Source of the DNA: DASUXY01 sp035301985 | Lineage (GTDB): Bacteria > Bacillota > Bacilli > Bacillales > Amphibacillaceae | NCBI GenBank assembly: GCA_035301985.1 | Contig: DATGTE010000028.1 | Coordinates: forward strand, 124,001 to 188,000 | Reading direction: 5' to 3' | DNA: 64,000 bases | In this document: piece by piece, positions 37,561-46,554 of the stretch | Numbering within the stretch: the first letter of the stretch is position 1 | Layout: each line of letters begins with the position of its first letter | The notes under the pieces: model-generated | The model's input: the letters and a program-made list of their open reading frames with translations, nothing else | Told to the model about the DNA's origin: nothing | Database searches by the model: none | Position numbers and translations under genes: made by a program

Positions 37561-37878
37561 TTAATATAATGGAAAGTAATAAAAATTGCCCGTTTGTAGT
37601 TGATACGGATTGGTTGTCGGGTTTAAAGCTTTAAAATCAGTCATCACTTTCTCGATAGAACTTTCTTGTATTTGACCATTTACTTCCTCAACAATAGATA
37701 AGACTGTATCGCCAGGCTGCACTTTTACTTTTATAATTGTAAAATCGGTTGAATATTCATCCAGCGTTCCATACTTGTTTGGATCTTCGCTAGGAATTTC
37801 TGATGATAAGTCTTTATAAATACTCATTACTAGCAGAATGAAGCATAAGTATAAACAGGTTTTTTTTATGAAATCCAT
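37561..37878 (-). CDS. yqfZ: YqfZ-like protein with LysM-type domain
   Basis: 105 residues from the ATG at 37878 (AAGGGG at good distance); a longer in-frame extension upstream is a shadow of the opposite gene. An N-terminal membrane anchor (about 7-19) is followed by an external part with the LysM-like VKVQPGDTVLSIVEEVNG and NPYQLQTGNFYYFP. LysM domains bind peptidoglycan. Position near yqfX fits B. subtilis yqfZ. Confidence 0.65.
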   Translation of the reverse strand: MDFIKKTCLYLCFILLVMSIYKDLSSEIPSEDPNKYGTLDEYSTDFTIIKVKVQPGDTVLSIVEEVNGQIQESSIEKVMTDFKALNPTTNPYQLQTGNFYYFPLY

Positions 37879-37954
37879 TGAAAAACCCCTTATAATGAAA
37901 CAATTGATCAAATCACTCGTATGAATATATACAGATAATAGGAGGGGAAGTAAA

Positions 37955-38593
37955 TTGGATATTTTTGCATATGATTGGATTGGTTTTGTTATTACAGGGT
38001 TTGCGACATTGTTCTTATTCGGTGAAATCCTTGTTAATATGCGAGGGCTTTTTGGGCTGTTAGGAATCGGTTTTATAACGATATACTTTTCTGTATATTT
38101 AGAGACAAATTCCCTTATCATGATGCTTATTATATATTTTATTGGTTTATTACTTATCATTATTGACGGAAAACTACTTAATGATGGAACACTAGCTACT
38201 CTGGGAATTGCGAGTATGTTAACAGCAGTGGCTTTACCTGCTCCAAGTCTCAAGGCTGGAATATATGGAATTCTTGGTGTCATTGTTGGTGGAAGTGCAT
38301 CATTATTATTTTTAAAAGTGTTTAAACGTCGGGATATGTGGACTAAAATAACTTTAACAGATCAGTTGACAACAGAAGCTGGTTATAGTTCGATGAATGA
38401 GGAATATGCTTCACTAATTGATGAGGAAGGAATTACGTTAAATGATTTTCGCCCTGTTGGAACGGTACGGATTAAGGGTCAGGAATATAGTGCGATATCG
38501 AACGGTCAATGGATTCCAAAAGATAGTAAAGTTCGTGTAGTAGAAGTCGATGGAACGAAAATCCAAGTAGAAAAGGTAAATGGTGATAAATAG
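37955..38593 (+). CDS. NfeD-family protein, short form without protease domain
   Basis: 212 residues, TTG start after AGGAGGGG. Three or four membrane spans (about 10-30, 33-50, 55-70 and 90-120) are followed by an OB-fold domain (about 150-208) with FRPVGTVRIKGQEYSAIS and the pattern WIPKDSKVRVVEVDG typical of NfeD proteins. Unlike the protein at 3538 it has no ClpP-like part and no flotillin neighbour. YuaF of B. subtilis is the best-known short form. Role in membrane organisation is inferred from the family. Confidence 0.85.
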   Translation: MDIFAYDWIGFVITGFATLFLFGEILVNMRGLFGLLGIGFITIYFSVYLETNSLIMMLIIYFIGLLLIIIDGKLLNDGTLATLGIASMLTAVALPAPSLKAGIYGILGVIVGGSASLLFLKVFKRRDMWTKITLTDQLTTEAGYSSMNEEYASLIDEEGITLNDFRPVGTVRIKGQEYSAISNGQWIPKDSKVRVVEVDGTKIQVEKVNGDK

Positions 38594-38765
38594 TGCACAA
38601 TCAAAACAATCGGGTGGGTTAAAGGGTAATGCGTTTTAATGCGTTTTGCTTATAAGGATGATTGATTTTTGAAGTTTAAAGATGATATGGATGGAAGATG
38701 TTCCATGAACGATACAGTTGGTTATACTTGGAATGTTAATTTAATGTAAATAATTTAATAATACC

Positions 38766-38794
38766 TTTACAAAGTAATTTTATTTTACAATAAT
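38766..38794 (+). promoter_or_regulatory. Sigma-A-type promoter of the Na/Pi transporter gene
   Basis: TTTACA, 17-base spacer, AATAAT, about 55 bases before the gene. Upstream is a tandem ten-base repeat (AATGCGTTTT twice, about 38629-38648). Confidence 0.55.
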
Positions 38795-38849
38795 GGTAAG
38801 GGGAAATGACATTATTCTACATTTACAACCATGAAGGGATGGAGCATTA

Positions 38850-40475
38850 TTGGACATCGATATACAAACCCTCCTGTTCGAGTTCATCGGAGGATTAGGA
38901 ATTTTTCTTCTCGGGATTAAGTATATGGGTGAAGGGCTGCAAAAATCGGCTGGTGACCGTTTGCGGAACATTCTCGATACCTTTACAAGTAATCCTTTAT
39001 TAGGAGTTCTTGCCGGAATTATCGTAACGGTCTTAATTCAAAGTAGTTCTGGAACGACCGTTCTGACAGTTGGACTTGTAAATGCCGGATTTATGACGTT
39101 AAAACAAGCAATCGGCGTTATTATGGGTGCGAATATTGGAACGACGGTAACAGCCTTTATCATCGGGATTGATATCGGTGAGTATGCATTACCGATTCTT
39201 GCTGTAGGTAGTTTTTTGATCTTCTTCTTTAAGCATGAAAAAGTAACTGCTTTAGGACAGGCAGTTTTTGGCTTCGGCGCACTGTTTTTTGGATTGGAAT
39301 TAATGAGCAGTGGAATGTCACCTTTACGGGAATTAGAAACATTTCACGACTTGACATTAAAAATGAGTGACAGTCCTGTATTAGGCGTTGTAATCGGTAC
39401 GATTTTTACCCTTATCGTTCAAAGTTCCAGTGCAACGATCGGAATTCTTCAAGGTTTATACGCAGAAGGAGCGATTGCTCTCGATGCAGCATTACCTGTT
39501 TTATTCGGTGATAACCTTGGTACGACGATTACAGCCATCTTAGCCTCTCTTGGTGCATCTGTAGCTGCCAAACGAGCGGCTTTTACACACGTCATTTTCA
39601 ACCTGATTGGTGCAACATTATTCTTAGCTATATTAGGTATTTTCACACAATTCATTTACTTTTTACAAGGGCAATTCCATTTAAATCCAGAAATGACAAT
39701 CGCTTTTGCTCACGGAAGTTTTAATATCGCAAATACAATCATTCAACTTCCATTTATTGCGGGATTAGCATGGTTCGTGACAAAATTGATCCCAGGAGAA
39801 GATATTCTCGTAGAATATAATCCAAAGCACTTGGATCCGATTTTTATCCAAAAATCGTCAACTGTTGCGTTAGACCAAGCAAAAGCTGAAATCGTTCGTA
39901 TGGGAGAATATGCATATAGAGGATTGGAAGAAACAAACCTTTATTTAACAACGCATCAGCAGAAGCACGCAGAAATGGCTGTGCAGTTGGAAGGTGCTAT
40001 TAATAATTTAGATCGGTGCATTACGAATTACTTGATAGAGATCTCTGGTGGATCGATGTCAGAATATGAAAGTGCAAAACATACTGCTTTAATGGATGCT
40101 GTCCGTGATATTGAGCGAATTGGCGATCATTTTGAAAATATTGTTGAGCTGATTGATTATAAAATATCAAACAAAGTAGAGATTACAGAACAAGCACAAG
40201 AAGATGTCAATAATATGTTCGATTTAACGATATTGACAGTAAAACAATCTATTCATGCATTGGACCGTATGGATCGGGAAGAAGCACTTGCTGTCATTCA
40301 AAAAGAGGATAAAATTGATAAAATGGAACGCGTCTATCGTAAGAAACATATCATTCGTGTAAACGAAGGAGCGTGTGATGCTTCCGCGGGTATTGTTTTT
40401 GTGGATATTATTAGTAATTTAGAGCGAATTGGGGATCACGCAGTGAACATCGCTGAAGAAGTATTAGGTGATTGA
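38850..40475 (+). CDS. Na/Pi cotransporter family protein with PhoU-like domain
   Basis: 541 residues, TTG start after GGGATGGAG. Two inverted membrane repeats each carry the QSSS signature (64-67 and 191-194) with GANIGTT and GDNLGTT motifs, which identify the NptA/PNaS family. The C-terminal part (about 345-541) is two PhoU-like three-helix units with the IERIGDH motif twice. Such proteins import phosphate with sodium or regulate phosphate flux. B. subtilis has the related YqeW nearby. It stands alone, with no pst operon in the window. Confidence 0.9.
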   Translation: MDIDIQTLLFEFIGGLGIFLLGIKYMGEGLQKSAGDRLRNILDTFTSNPLLGVLAGIIVTVLIQSSSGTTVLTVGLVNAGFMTLKQAIGVIMGANIGTTVTAFIIGIDIGEYALPILAVGSFLIFFFKHEKVTALGQAVFGFGALFFGLELMSSGMSPLRELETFHDLTLKMSDSPVLGVVIGTIFTLIVQSSSATIGILQGLYAEGAIALDAALPVLFGDNLGTTITAILASLGASVAAKRAAFTHVIFNLIGATLFLAILGIFTQFIYFLQGQFHLNPEMTIAFAHGSFNIANTIIQLPFIAGLAWFVTKLIPGEDILVEYNPKHLDPIFIQKSSTVALDQAKAEIVRMGEYAYRGLEETNLYLTTHQQKHAEMAVQLEGAINNLDRCITNYLIEISGGSMSEYESAKHTALMDAVRDIERIGDHFENIVELIDYKISNKVEITEQAQEDVNNMFDLTILTVKQSIHALDRMDREEALAVIQKEDKIDKMERVYRKKHIIRVNEGACDASAGIVFVDIISNLERIGDHAVNIAEEVLGD

Positions 40476-40541
40476 CACTTCCAAGTGCCATCTAAGAATC
40501 CCCTTTTTTGGCACATTATGGAATAAAAAGAATAATTGTCT

Positions 40542-40570
40542 TGACTTAGATATAAAATAACTGTATAATT
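40542..40570 (+). promoter_or_regulatory. tRNA cluster promoter 1
   Basis: TTGACT, 17-base spacer, TATAAT: close to the sigma-A consensus. Confidence 0.85.
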
Positions 40571-40630
40571 ATTAATGTTATTCGATTTTATGTGCATAAG
40601 TCATCATGATAAAGAAATTCATAAGATCTA

Positions 40631-40659
40631 TTGACACTATACATAAAATATGTTATATT
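40631..40659 (+). promoter_or_regulatory. tRNA cluster promoter 2
   Basis: TTGACA, 17-base spacer, TATATT, 89 bases downstream of promoter 1. Tandem promoters are common for stable RNA operons. Confidence 0.85.
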
Positions 40660-40663
40660 AAAA

Positions 40664-40688
40664 TTTGTCGCTAACAATTCGACAAATT
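40664..40688. repeat. Dyad ATTTGTCG...CGACAAAT at the promoter 2 start site
   Basis: An 8-bp inverted repeat with nine-base spacer beginning five bases after the -10 box, so it would cover the transcription start. It could be an operator or the first hairpin of the transcript. Confidence 0.6.
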
Positions 40689-40757
40689 ATTTAAATAAAA
40701 TATCAAAAATTGTTTTTCATGTTTTGTTTGTAAAGTTATTAAACAAGACTAGGTTAT

Positions 40758-40829
40758 TCCACAGTAGCTCAGTGGTAGAGCAATCGGCTGTTAACCGATC
40801 AGTCGCAGGTTCGAATCCTGCCTGTGGAG
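40758..40829 (+). tRNA. tRNA-Asn (GTT)
   Basis: Cloverleaf: acceptor TCCACAG/CTGTGGA, D-stem AGCTC, anticodon loop CTGTTAA between ATCGG and CCGAT, T-arm GCAGGTTCGAATCCTGC. CCA is not encoded. Confidence 0.95.
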
Positions 40830-40836
40830 TACAAAT

Positions 40837-40910
40837 GGCGGCGTAGCTCAGCTGGCGAGAGCGTACGGTTCATACCCGTGAGGTCGTGGGTTCGATCCCC
40901 TCCGCCGCTA
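40837..40910 (+). tRNA. tRNA-Met (CAT), elongator
   Basis: Acceptor GGCGGCG/CGCCGCT, anticodon loop TTCATAC, T-loop GGTTCGATCC. It lacks the 5' C-A mismatch and stem GGG/CCC features of initiators, so elongator Met is preferred. Confidence 0.85.
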
Positions 40911-40939
40911 CTTTTTAAATCATTTTTCACCGTATATTT

Positions 40940-41013
40940 GGCGGTCGTGGCGAAGCGGTTAACGCACCGGATTGTGGCTCCGGCATACGTGGGTTCGATC
41001 CCCACCGGTCGCC
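40940..41013 (+). tRNA. tRNA-His (GTG)
   Basis: Extra 5' G (position -1), acceptor GCGGTCG/CGGTCGC with two wobble pairs, anticodon loop with GTG, T-loop GGTTCGATCC, discriminator C opposite the extra G: the tRNA-His identity elements. Confidence 0.95.
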
Positions 41014-41032
41014 CCATGATTATATAATATAA

Positions 41033-41109
41033 GGACCCTTAGCTCAGTTGGTCAGAGCGATCGGCTCATAACCGATTGGTCGCAGGTTCGAATCCTGCAG
41101 GGTCCACCA
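41033..41109 (+). tRNA. tRNA-Ile2 (CAT, lysidine type)
   Basis: Acceptor GGACCCT/AGGGTCC, anticodon loop CTCATAA, CCA encoded. Body sequence resembles Bacillus tRNA-Ile2, whose C34 is modified to lysidine by TilS; a second Met tRNA is the alternative. Confidence 0.75.
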
Positions 41110-41114
41110 TTCGT

Positions 41115-41207
41115 GGAGGAATACCCAAGTCTGGCTGAAGGGGTCGGTCTTGAAAACCGAAAGGGGTGTCAAAGCCCGCGGGGGTTCGAATCCCTCTTCC
41201 TCCTCCA
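41115..41207 (+). tRNA. tRNA-Ser (TGA)
   Basis: Class II tRNA with long variable arm; acceptor GGAGGAA/TTCCTCC, anticodon loop CTTGAAA, CCA encoded. The discriminator base reads T, where G is usual for serine tRNAs. Confidence 0.9.
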
Positions 41208-41255
41208 TTTAGATCATCATACATATTCAATCCAACTCATTACGTTCATTACTAG

Positions 41256-41328
41256 GGCTCGGTAGCTCAGTCGGTAGAGCAAAGGTCTGAAAAACCTTGT
41301 GTCGGCGGTTCGATTCCGCCCCGAGCCA
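41256..41328 (+). tRNA. tRNA-Phe (GAA)
   Basis: Acceptor GGCTCGG/CCGAGCC, anticodon loop CTGAAAA, T-loop GGTTCGATTCC, discriminator A. CCA is not encoded. Confidence 0.95.
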
Positions 41329-41335
41329 TCCCAAT

Positions 41336-41374
41336 GTACAAAGACGAATCGATGCGAAGTCTTTGTACTTTTTT
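41336..41374 (+). terminator. Rho-independent terminator of the tRNA cluster
   Basis: GTACAAAGAC pairs with GTCTTTGTAC, followed by TTTTTT. Confidence 0.92.
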
Positions 41375-41486
41375 GTGCCTATCTATTAAGGATGACTTTA
41401 AAATGATTCGAATGAATGGCCTCATAAGATTTTACGCCGATTATAGTGTAAACTCGATGCATAACGGTTGCAAGAAGAAATAACCT

Positions 41487-41515
41487 TTGATAATCTTGGT
41501 AACAAAGGGTAGAAT
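41487..41515 (+). promoter_or_regulatory. Promoter of sodA
   Basis: TTGATA, 17-base spacer, TAGAAT, 41 bases before the start codon. Confidence 0.65.
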
Positions 41516-41555
41516 TTCTATCCTTTGACAATATCACTAGAGGAGGAGTTTATGA

Positions 41556-42167
41556 ATGGCTAAATTTGAATTACCTGAACTACCATACGCTTACGATGCT
41601 TTAGAACCGACAATTGATAAAGAAACGATGAATATTCACCATACAAAGCATCATAACACCTATGTTACAAACTTAAATGGTGCATTGGAAGGTCAAGCAG
41701 AGCTACAAAACAAATCTTTAGTAGACTTGATTTCCGATTTGGATGCAGTTCCTGAAAACATTCGTACAGCTGTGCGAAACAATGGTGGTGGACATGCCAA
41801 CCACAGTCTTTTCTGGAAAGTGTTATCACCAAACGGTGGAGGAGAACCAACTGGCGAATTAGCTGATAAAATCAATGGTACATTCGGAAGCTTCGACAAA
41901 TTCAAAGAAGAATTTGAAACAGCTGCCAAAACTCGTTTTGGTTCTGGATGGGCTTGGTTAGTTCTAAACAATGGTGAGCTTGAAGTAATGAGTACACCAA
42001 ACCAAGATTCACCATTAATGGAAGGTAAAACTCCTTTATTAGGTATTGATGTATGGGAGCATGCTTACTACTTAAAATATCAAAATAGACGCCCAGAATA
42101 CATTTCAGCTTTCTGGAATGTTGTTAATTGGGATGAAGTAGCAAAAAACTATAACGAAGCAAAATAA
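41556..42167 (+). CDS. sodA: Superoxide dismutase (Mn/Fe)
   Basis: 203 residues; metal ligands H28 (NIHHTKHH), H83 (GHANHS), D165 and H169 (DVWEHAYYLKY). Converts superoxide to oxygen and hydrogen peroxide in the cytoplasm. The GGGHANHSLFW stretch and length fit the Mn-type SodA of Bacilli. ATG after AGAGGAGGAG, single-gene unit with its own promoter and terminator. Confidence 0.97.
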   Translation: MAKFELPELPYAYDALEPTIDKETMNIHHTKHHNTYVTNLNGALEGQAELQNKSLVDLISDLDAVPENIRTAVRNNGGGHANHSLFWKVLSPNGGGEPTGELADKINGTFGSFDKFKEEFETAAKTRFGSGWAWLVLNNGELEVMSTPNQDSPLMEGKTPLLGIDVWEHAYYLKYQNRRPEYISAFWNVVNWDEVAKNYNEAK

Positions 42168-42187
42168 ATTGTGTTTGGTCATTAAAA

Positions 42188-42217
42188 ACACGGGGAATCA
42201 CTCCCCGTGTTTTTTTG
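42188..42217 (+). terminator. Rho-independent terminator of sodA
   Basis: ACACGGGGA pairs with TCCCCGTGT (loop ATCAC region), then seven T. Confidence 0.92.
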
Positions 42218-42302
42218 ATTGCTAAAATTTTTATATGAAGCTTTTGCATATCTATATATGAACTGCTCACACTAATAAGTAATGACAAAGGAGCGGTTTG
42301 AA

Positions 42303-43571
42303 ATGCAAAAAATACAGTCGATGATCGGTAAAGCTGAAATCAATCGCGACCTCGTCCTTTTGTTAGTCATCGGGGGATTGTATTCCCTAGGAATCTTTAT
42401 GTCCAATACGTTTGTAAATGTTTATTTATGGAAACAGGCTGGCGACTACACAACGATCGCTATGTACAATTTAGCGATTTTTTTATTTCAACCTTTGGCT
42501 TTTATCGTAGCTGGAAAAATGGCGAAAAAAGTAGACCGGATTATTGTTCTGCGCCTAGGAGTGATCTTTTTATCACTTTTTTTCTTAAGTGTACTATTAA
42601 TCGGAGAAAATTCTGCGTCATATCATTTCATTCTCGGGAGTGTGTTAGGGGTTGGATATGGCTTTTATTGGCTAGCTTTTAACGTGTTGACGTTTGAAAT
42701 TACCGAACCGGAAACGAGGGATTTCTTTAATGGGTTCTTAGGGATTTTACAGTCACTCGGTGGAATGATCGGCCCTGTATCGAGTGGCTTTCTGATTGCA
42801 AAACTGCCGGTCAACATTGGATATACAGTCATTTTTGCAACCTCTTTTGTCTTATTTATTTGTGCAGTAACATTGAGCTTTTTCCTAAACAGACGTCAGG
42901 CGGAAGGACATTTTTATGTTAAACAGGTCGTACGTCAATGGAAACATAATCCTCACTGGCGAAAAATTTTAAATGCTCATGTTTTCCAAGGATTGCGCGA
43001 AGGAATTTTCATGTTTGTCATTACGATTTGGGTGTTTTTAGTGACAAAAAGTGAATTTTTACTCGGGATTTTTAATCTGTACTTTTATGGAATTTCCTTT
43101 GTTTTTTACTTTTTAGCGACGAAGTTTATTCCACCGTCGAAACGGAAAAAGGCGGTACTAATTGGAAGCATACTTTTATATGGATCATTGTTTATCATTT
43201 TATTCCGGATGAATTATCTTTCATTAATCATCTATGCAATGATGATCGGCATGGCGTACCCGATGATTAACGTGCCGTATGGTTCGCTGACATATGATGT
43301 GATCGGTAAAGCGTGGAAAGCAAAAGAATTAAGAGTAGAATATATCGTAGTCCGTGAAGTGTTTGTAAATGGAGGTCGAATCGTAAGCATCGTCGCTTTT
43401 TTGTTTACAATAATGATCTCGAATCCTGAAAAATCGATCCCTGTTCTATTGATTATTTTCGGAGCAAGTCATCTGTTTGTATATATATGTATTAGAGATA
43501 TTCACCTCACGAATCTTTCAAATAAGGATGTAATCGTTAAAGATCAAGTGTCCAATGAAAAAAATCGGTAA
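42303..43571 (+). CDS. yqgE: MFS-type membrane transporter (YqgE)
   Basis: 422 residues from the ATG at 42303; an upstream in-frame ATG at 42282 is rejected because the ribosome-binding site AAAGGAG lies inside that extension. About twelve membrane spans, with the MFS-type loop FEITEPETRDFFNG and GMIGPVSSG. Sits between sodA and pbpA exactly as B. subtilis yqgE. Substrate unknown. Confidence 0.85.
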   Translation: MQKIQSMIGKAEINRDLVLLLVIGGLYSLGIFMSNTFVNVYLWKQAGDYTTIAMYNLAIFLFQPLAFIVAGKMAKKVDRIIVLRLGVIFLSLFFLSVLLIGENSASYHFILGSVLGVGYGFYWLAFNVLTFEITEPETRDFFNGFLGILQSLGGMIGPVSSGFLIAKLPVNIGYTVIFATSFVLFICAVTLSFFLNRRQAEGHFYVKQVVRQWKHNPHWRKILNAHVFQGLREGIFMFVITIWVFLVTKSEFLLGIFNLYFYGISFVFYFLATKFIPPSKRKKAVLIGSILLYGSLFIILFRMNYLSLIIYAMMIGMAYPMINVPYGSLTYDVIGKAWKAKELRVEYIVVREVFVNGGRIVSIVAFLFTIMISNPEKSIPVLLIIFGASHLFVYICIRDIHLTNLSNKDVIVKDQVSNEKNR

Positions 43572-43643
43572 TTTTCATTAAAAATTGGCTGAATACATGC
43601 TATAATAAGGTGGTGGTATACATTTCAAAAATGGGGGAGAAAT

Positions 43644-45737
43644 ATGATAAAGAAGAAAAAGAAGAACAAAAAGGAACAATTACCTTTCCGGTTAAATATT
43701 TTATTCTTTATCGTATTTTTAATGTTCTCCGCTCTGATTTTACAGTTAGGTGTAGTGCAAATTTTGAACGGAGAAGCTTATCAAGATGAAATCAATCGCA
43801 CGATTAAGGATACGACAAAAATTCCGGTTCCACGTGGTAAAATATATGATCGTAATCATAATGTTATTGTTGATAATAAACCATTGTATTCGATTACGTA
43901 TACACCTCCTAAAGGTGTTCAGGCTGAAGATCGCTTGAAGGTTGCAGAAGAGTTAGCTAAATATATTTCGATGTTTGATGAGAAAGATAAAGATCAAAAG
44001 TTAAAAACGATTACTGAACGGAATAAAAAAGAATATTGGTATTTGAAGAATGAAGAAGAAGTGAAAAGTCGTTTTACGGAGGAAGAACTGGCCGACTTGG
44101 AACCTTCTGAAGAATATAAAATGTTGTTGGATAGCATTAAAAAAGAAGAGTATGAAGATTTAACTTTGGAAGAGATGGAAGTTATTCTTATTAAAAAAGA
44201 GTTAGACAAAGCCTATGCGCTAACACCACAAATTGTCAAAAACGAAGATGTGACACCAGAAGAATATGCGAAAGTTTCCGAGAATCTCGATAAACTACCA
44301 GGAATTAATGCAACGACGGATTGGAATCGTGAATATCCATACGGCGATGTATTTAAAAGTCTTCTCGGTAATATCACATCACAAGAACAGGGAATTCCTG
44401 CTGAACAAGCCGATTATTATTTAACGAGGGGATATAGCAGAAATGACCGTGTTGGCAAAAGTGGATTAGAAGAGCAATATGAAGATTTGTTAAGGGGAAC
44501 AAAAGAACAAATTCAGCATACAACGACTAAAAGCGGGCAAGTGATTGATTCGAAAGCGATTGTCGAGGGTGAACGCGGAAAAGATCTCGTATTGACTATC
44601 GATATGGAATTTCAAGAGCGTGTTGACAAAATCGTCCGTGATGAATTACAAACTGTCCTAAAAAATCATCCCTATCAAAATCGCTTTTTAGAAGATGCTC
44701 TAGCAGTCGCTATTGATCCGACGACGGGTGAATTGTTGGCTGTTTCCGGACAGCATTACAATCGAGATAAAAAGAAATTTGAAAACAGTGCTTATAAAGC
44801 TCTCTATGACTCCCATCGTCCAGGTTCTACTGTAAAAGGGGCAACGGTTTTAGCAGGCTATGAATCCGGTGTGATCAAACCAGGACAAACGTTTTTTGAT
44901 ACCCCGGTTAAAATAGCGGGAACCCCACCTAAAGGTTCATATACGTCATTAGGGGCGGTTAATGATATCGATGCGTTACGGAGATCATCGAACGTCTATA
45001 TGTTCCATATTGCGATGCGGATGGGGGGAGAATTCAATTATCAACATAATAAATCGATTAGTTTTGATGTAAATGCCTTTCAAGACATGCGAAATTACTA
45101 CAATCAGTTCGGCCTCGGCGTGAAAACGGGAATCGATTTCCCATATGAAGCTACAGGATATGTCGGTACGGAACAACGAGCAGGTAACTTGTTGGACTTT
45201 GCCATCGGACAGTATGATACGTATACAACATTACAGCTAGCCCAGTATGTAGCTACTATTGCAAATGATGGCTATCGTGTACGTCCACATTTTTTAAAAG
45301 AAGTTCGCCATCCAAATGATTCTGAGGAAGGACTGGGACCGGTTATTCGGCGGTCAAACACCGAAGTGCTTAATCGCATCGACATGGATCAAAAGAACAT
45401 AGAAAGAGTCCAGGAAGGTTTCCGTCAAGTATTCCAATCCTCTGGTGGTACGGGCGTCCAATATTTTGGAAATAAAAGCTATGAAGCTGCTGGTAAAACA
45501 GGAACAGCTGAAAATGAGATTTATGAAGATGGACGTAAATATAATACAGAAAACCTAGCTTTAGTCGGATACGCACCTGTTGATCAACCCGAAATCGCTT
45601 TTGCAGTAATCGTTCCTAATCTTGGTAAAGGTACAGGGAATGGAATCAACCATAAAATAGGTACTGGGATTTTGGATACGTATTTTGAAATGAAAGAAGA
45701 TCTTGCGGATGAAGAAAATGAGGAAACAGAAGAATAA
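43644..45737 (+). CDS. pbpA: Class B penicillin-binding protein (PBP2A type)
   Basis: 697 residues: cytoplasmic basic tail (KKKKKNKK), one membrane anchor (about 18-38), dimerisation or pedestal domain with a charged insert (about 90-220), and transpeptidase domain with STVK (S395-K398), SSN (448-450) and KTGTAE (618-623). Crosslinks peptidoglycan; PBP2A supports rod-shape elongation in B. subtilis. An extended -10 (TGC-TATAAT, about 43600) lies upstream. The Glu/Lys-rich insert is longer than I would expect but in frame. Confidence 0.93.
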   Translation: MIKKKKKNKKEQLPFRLNILFFIVFLMFSALILQLGVVQILNGEAYQDEINRTIKDTTKIPVPRGKIYDRNHNVIVDNKPLYSITYTPPKGVQAEDRLKVAEELAKYISMFDEKDKDQKLKTITERNKKEYWYLKNEEEVKSRFTEEELADLEPSEEYKMLLDSIKKEEYEDLTLEEMEVILIKKELDKAYALTPQIVKNEDVTPEEYAKVSENLDKLPGINATTDWNREYPYGDVFKSLLGNITSQEQGIPAEQADYYLTRGYSRNDRVGKSGLEEQYEDLLRGTKEQIQHTTTKSGQVIDSKAIVEGERGKDLVLTIDMEFQERVDKIVRDELQTVLKNHPYQNRFLEDALAVAIDPTTGELLAVSGQHYNRDKKKFENSAYKALYDSHRPGSTVKGATVLAGYESGVIKPGQTFFDTPVKIAGTPPKGSYTSLGAVNDIDALRRSSNVYMFHIAMRMGGEFNYQHNKSISFDVNAFQDMRNYYNQFGLGVKTGIDFPYEATGYVGTEQRAGNLLDFAIGQYDTYTTLQLAQYVATIANDGYRVRPHFLKEVRHPNDSEEGLGPVIRRSNTEVLNRIDMDQKNIERVQEGFRQVFQSSGGTGVQYFGNKSYEAAGKTGTAENEIYEDGRKYNTENLALVGYAPVDQPEIAFAVIVPNLGKGTGNGINHKIGTGILDTYFEMKEDLADEENEETEE

Positions 45738-45810
45738 ATGTTCATATTCGTATGACTAAGCCTTGAAAAATCTGGTTTGGTACAGGATCAGTCGTGAAGT
45801 CCGTAAAAAA

Positions 45811-45852
45811 ACATGTAGCAAAGTGTAATCGTCTTTGCTACATGTTTTATTT
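45811..45852. terminator. Bidirectional terminator between pbpA and yqzC
   Basis: ACATGTAGCAAAG pairs with CTTTGCTACATGT with A run before and T-rich tail after; serves both convergent genes. Confidence 0.88.
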
Positions 45853-45859
45853 TACCAAG

Positions 45860-46450
45860 TTATTTTGTAATCTTTTCAGCTATTTCTCGGAAGTTCATGT
45901 CGCTAGATACTTTAAACTTTCCTAATTGCACACGTTCATCATAGTCATTGTCCTTCAAGAACTTATTAAATTTCTGCGCATCTTTAACAATGTTATTTTC
46001 AGCTAACATAGTTCCGATTTCAGAAGAAGCCATCCCGGATCGTATGTGAAGTGTGTATTCTTTTGATGATTTTTTATCCTCTTTCTTATCCTCTTTTTTA
46101 TCATCTTTTGACTTTTCTTTACGATCCTGTTTCTTTTTGTCATCACCTTCATCTTTAGAAGAGGATTGTTTATCCTTTTCTTGTGAATCTTGATCGTCCG
46201 ATTTACGATCATCTTTCTCCGCATCTTCTTCATCGTTTGCATCTGCATCGGAGTCCTCATTGACTGCTAAGCTAATATATTCCGCTTCCGAGATGACGCG
46301 ATAACCCTCATCTTTCATTTCATCAATCATGTCATCAATCGTCATTTCCTTAGCGTTTTTCTTTGGTTGATCAACGAAGAAAAAGGTGATAATGATGATG
46401 ATTCCTGCAGCAAACAATCCATAGGAAAATGAGCGCATTTGTTCCTTCAT
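45860..46450 (-). CDS. yqzC: YqzC-like membrane protein with MltG-type LysM-like domain
   Basis: 196 residues. One membrane span (about 11-27), a helical segment, a long Asp/Glu/Lys low-complexity linker (about 65-130, repeated KKED) and a C-terminal domain (about 132-196, IRSGMASSEIGTMLAENNIV to NFREIAEKITK) like the LysM-like subdomain that precedes the catalytic domain in endolytic transglycosylase MltG. The catalytic part is absent, so an accessory or regulatory wall protein is more likely than an enzyme. The name is by position near yqzD and rpmG. Confidence 0.65.
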   Translation of the reverse strand: MKEQMRSFSYGLFAAGIIIIITFFFVDQPKKNAKEMTIDDMIDEMKDEGYRVISEAEYISLAVNEDSDADANDEEDAEKDDRKSDDQDSQEKDKQSSSKDEGDDKKKQDRKEKSKDDKKEDKKEDKKSSKEYTLHIRSGMASSEIGTMLAENNIVKDAQKFNKFLKDNDYDERVQLGKFKVSSDMNFREIAEKITK

Positions 46451-46554
46451 GTGAACACCACCTTTAAAATCATATTCAAATTCATTTGCATTATCGTTCG
46501 TCCATTGAAACTCTCATAATCATACATCATGACAAAAGCACATTCTCACTTACA

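Noticed and set aside
37879..38283. Long minus-strand extension of the YqfZ-like ORF
   Set aside because: It is antisense to the NfeD gene at 37955; the ATG at 37878 has its own ribosome-binding site.
40631..41027. Short ORFs across the tRNA cluster on both strands
   Set aside because: They lie over well-formed tRNA genes and are chance frames.
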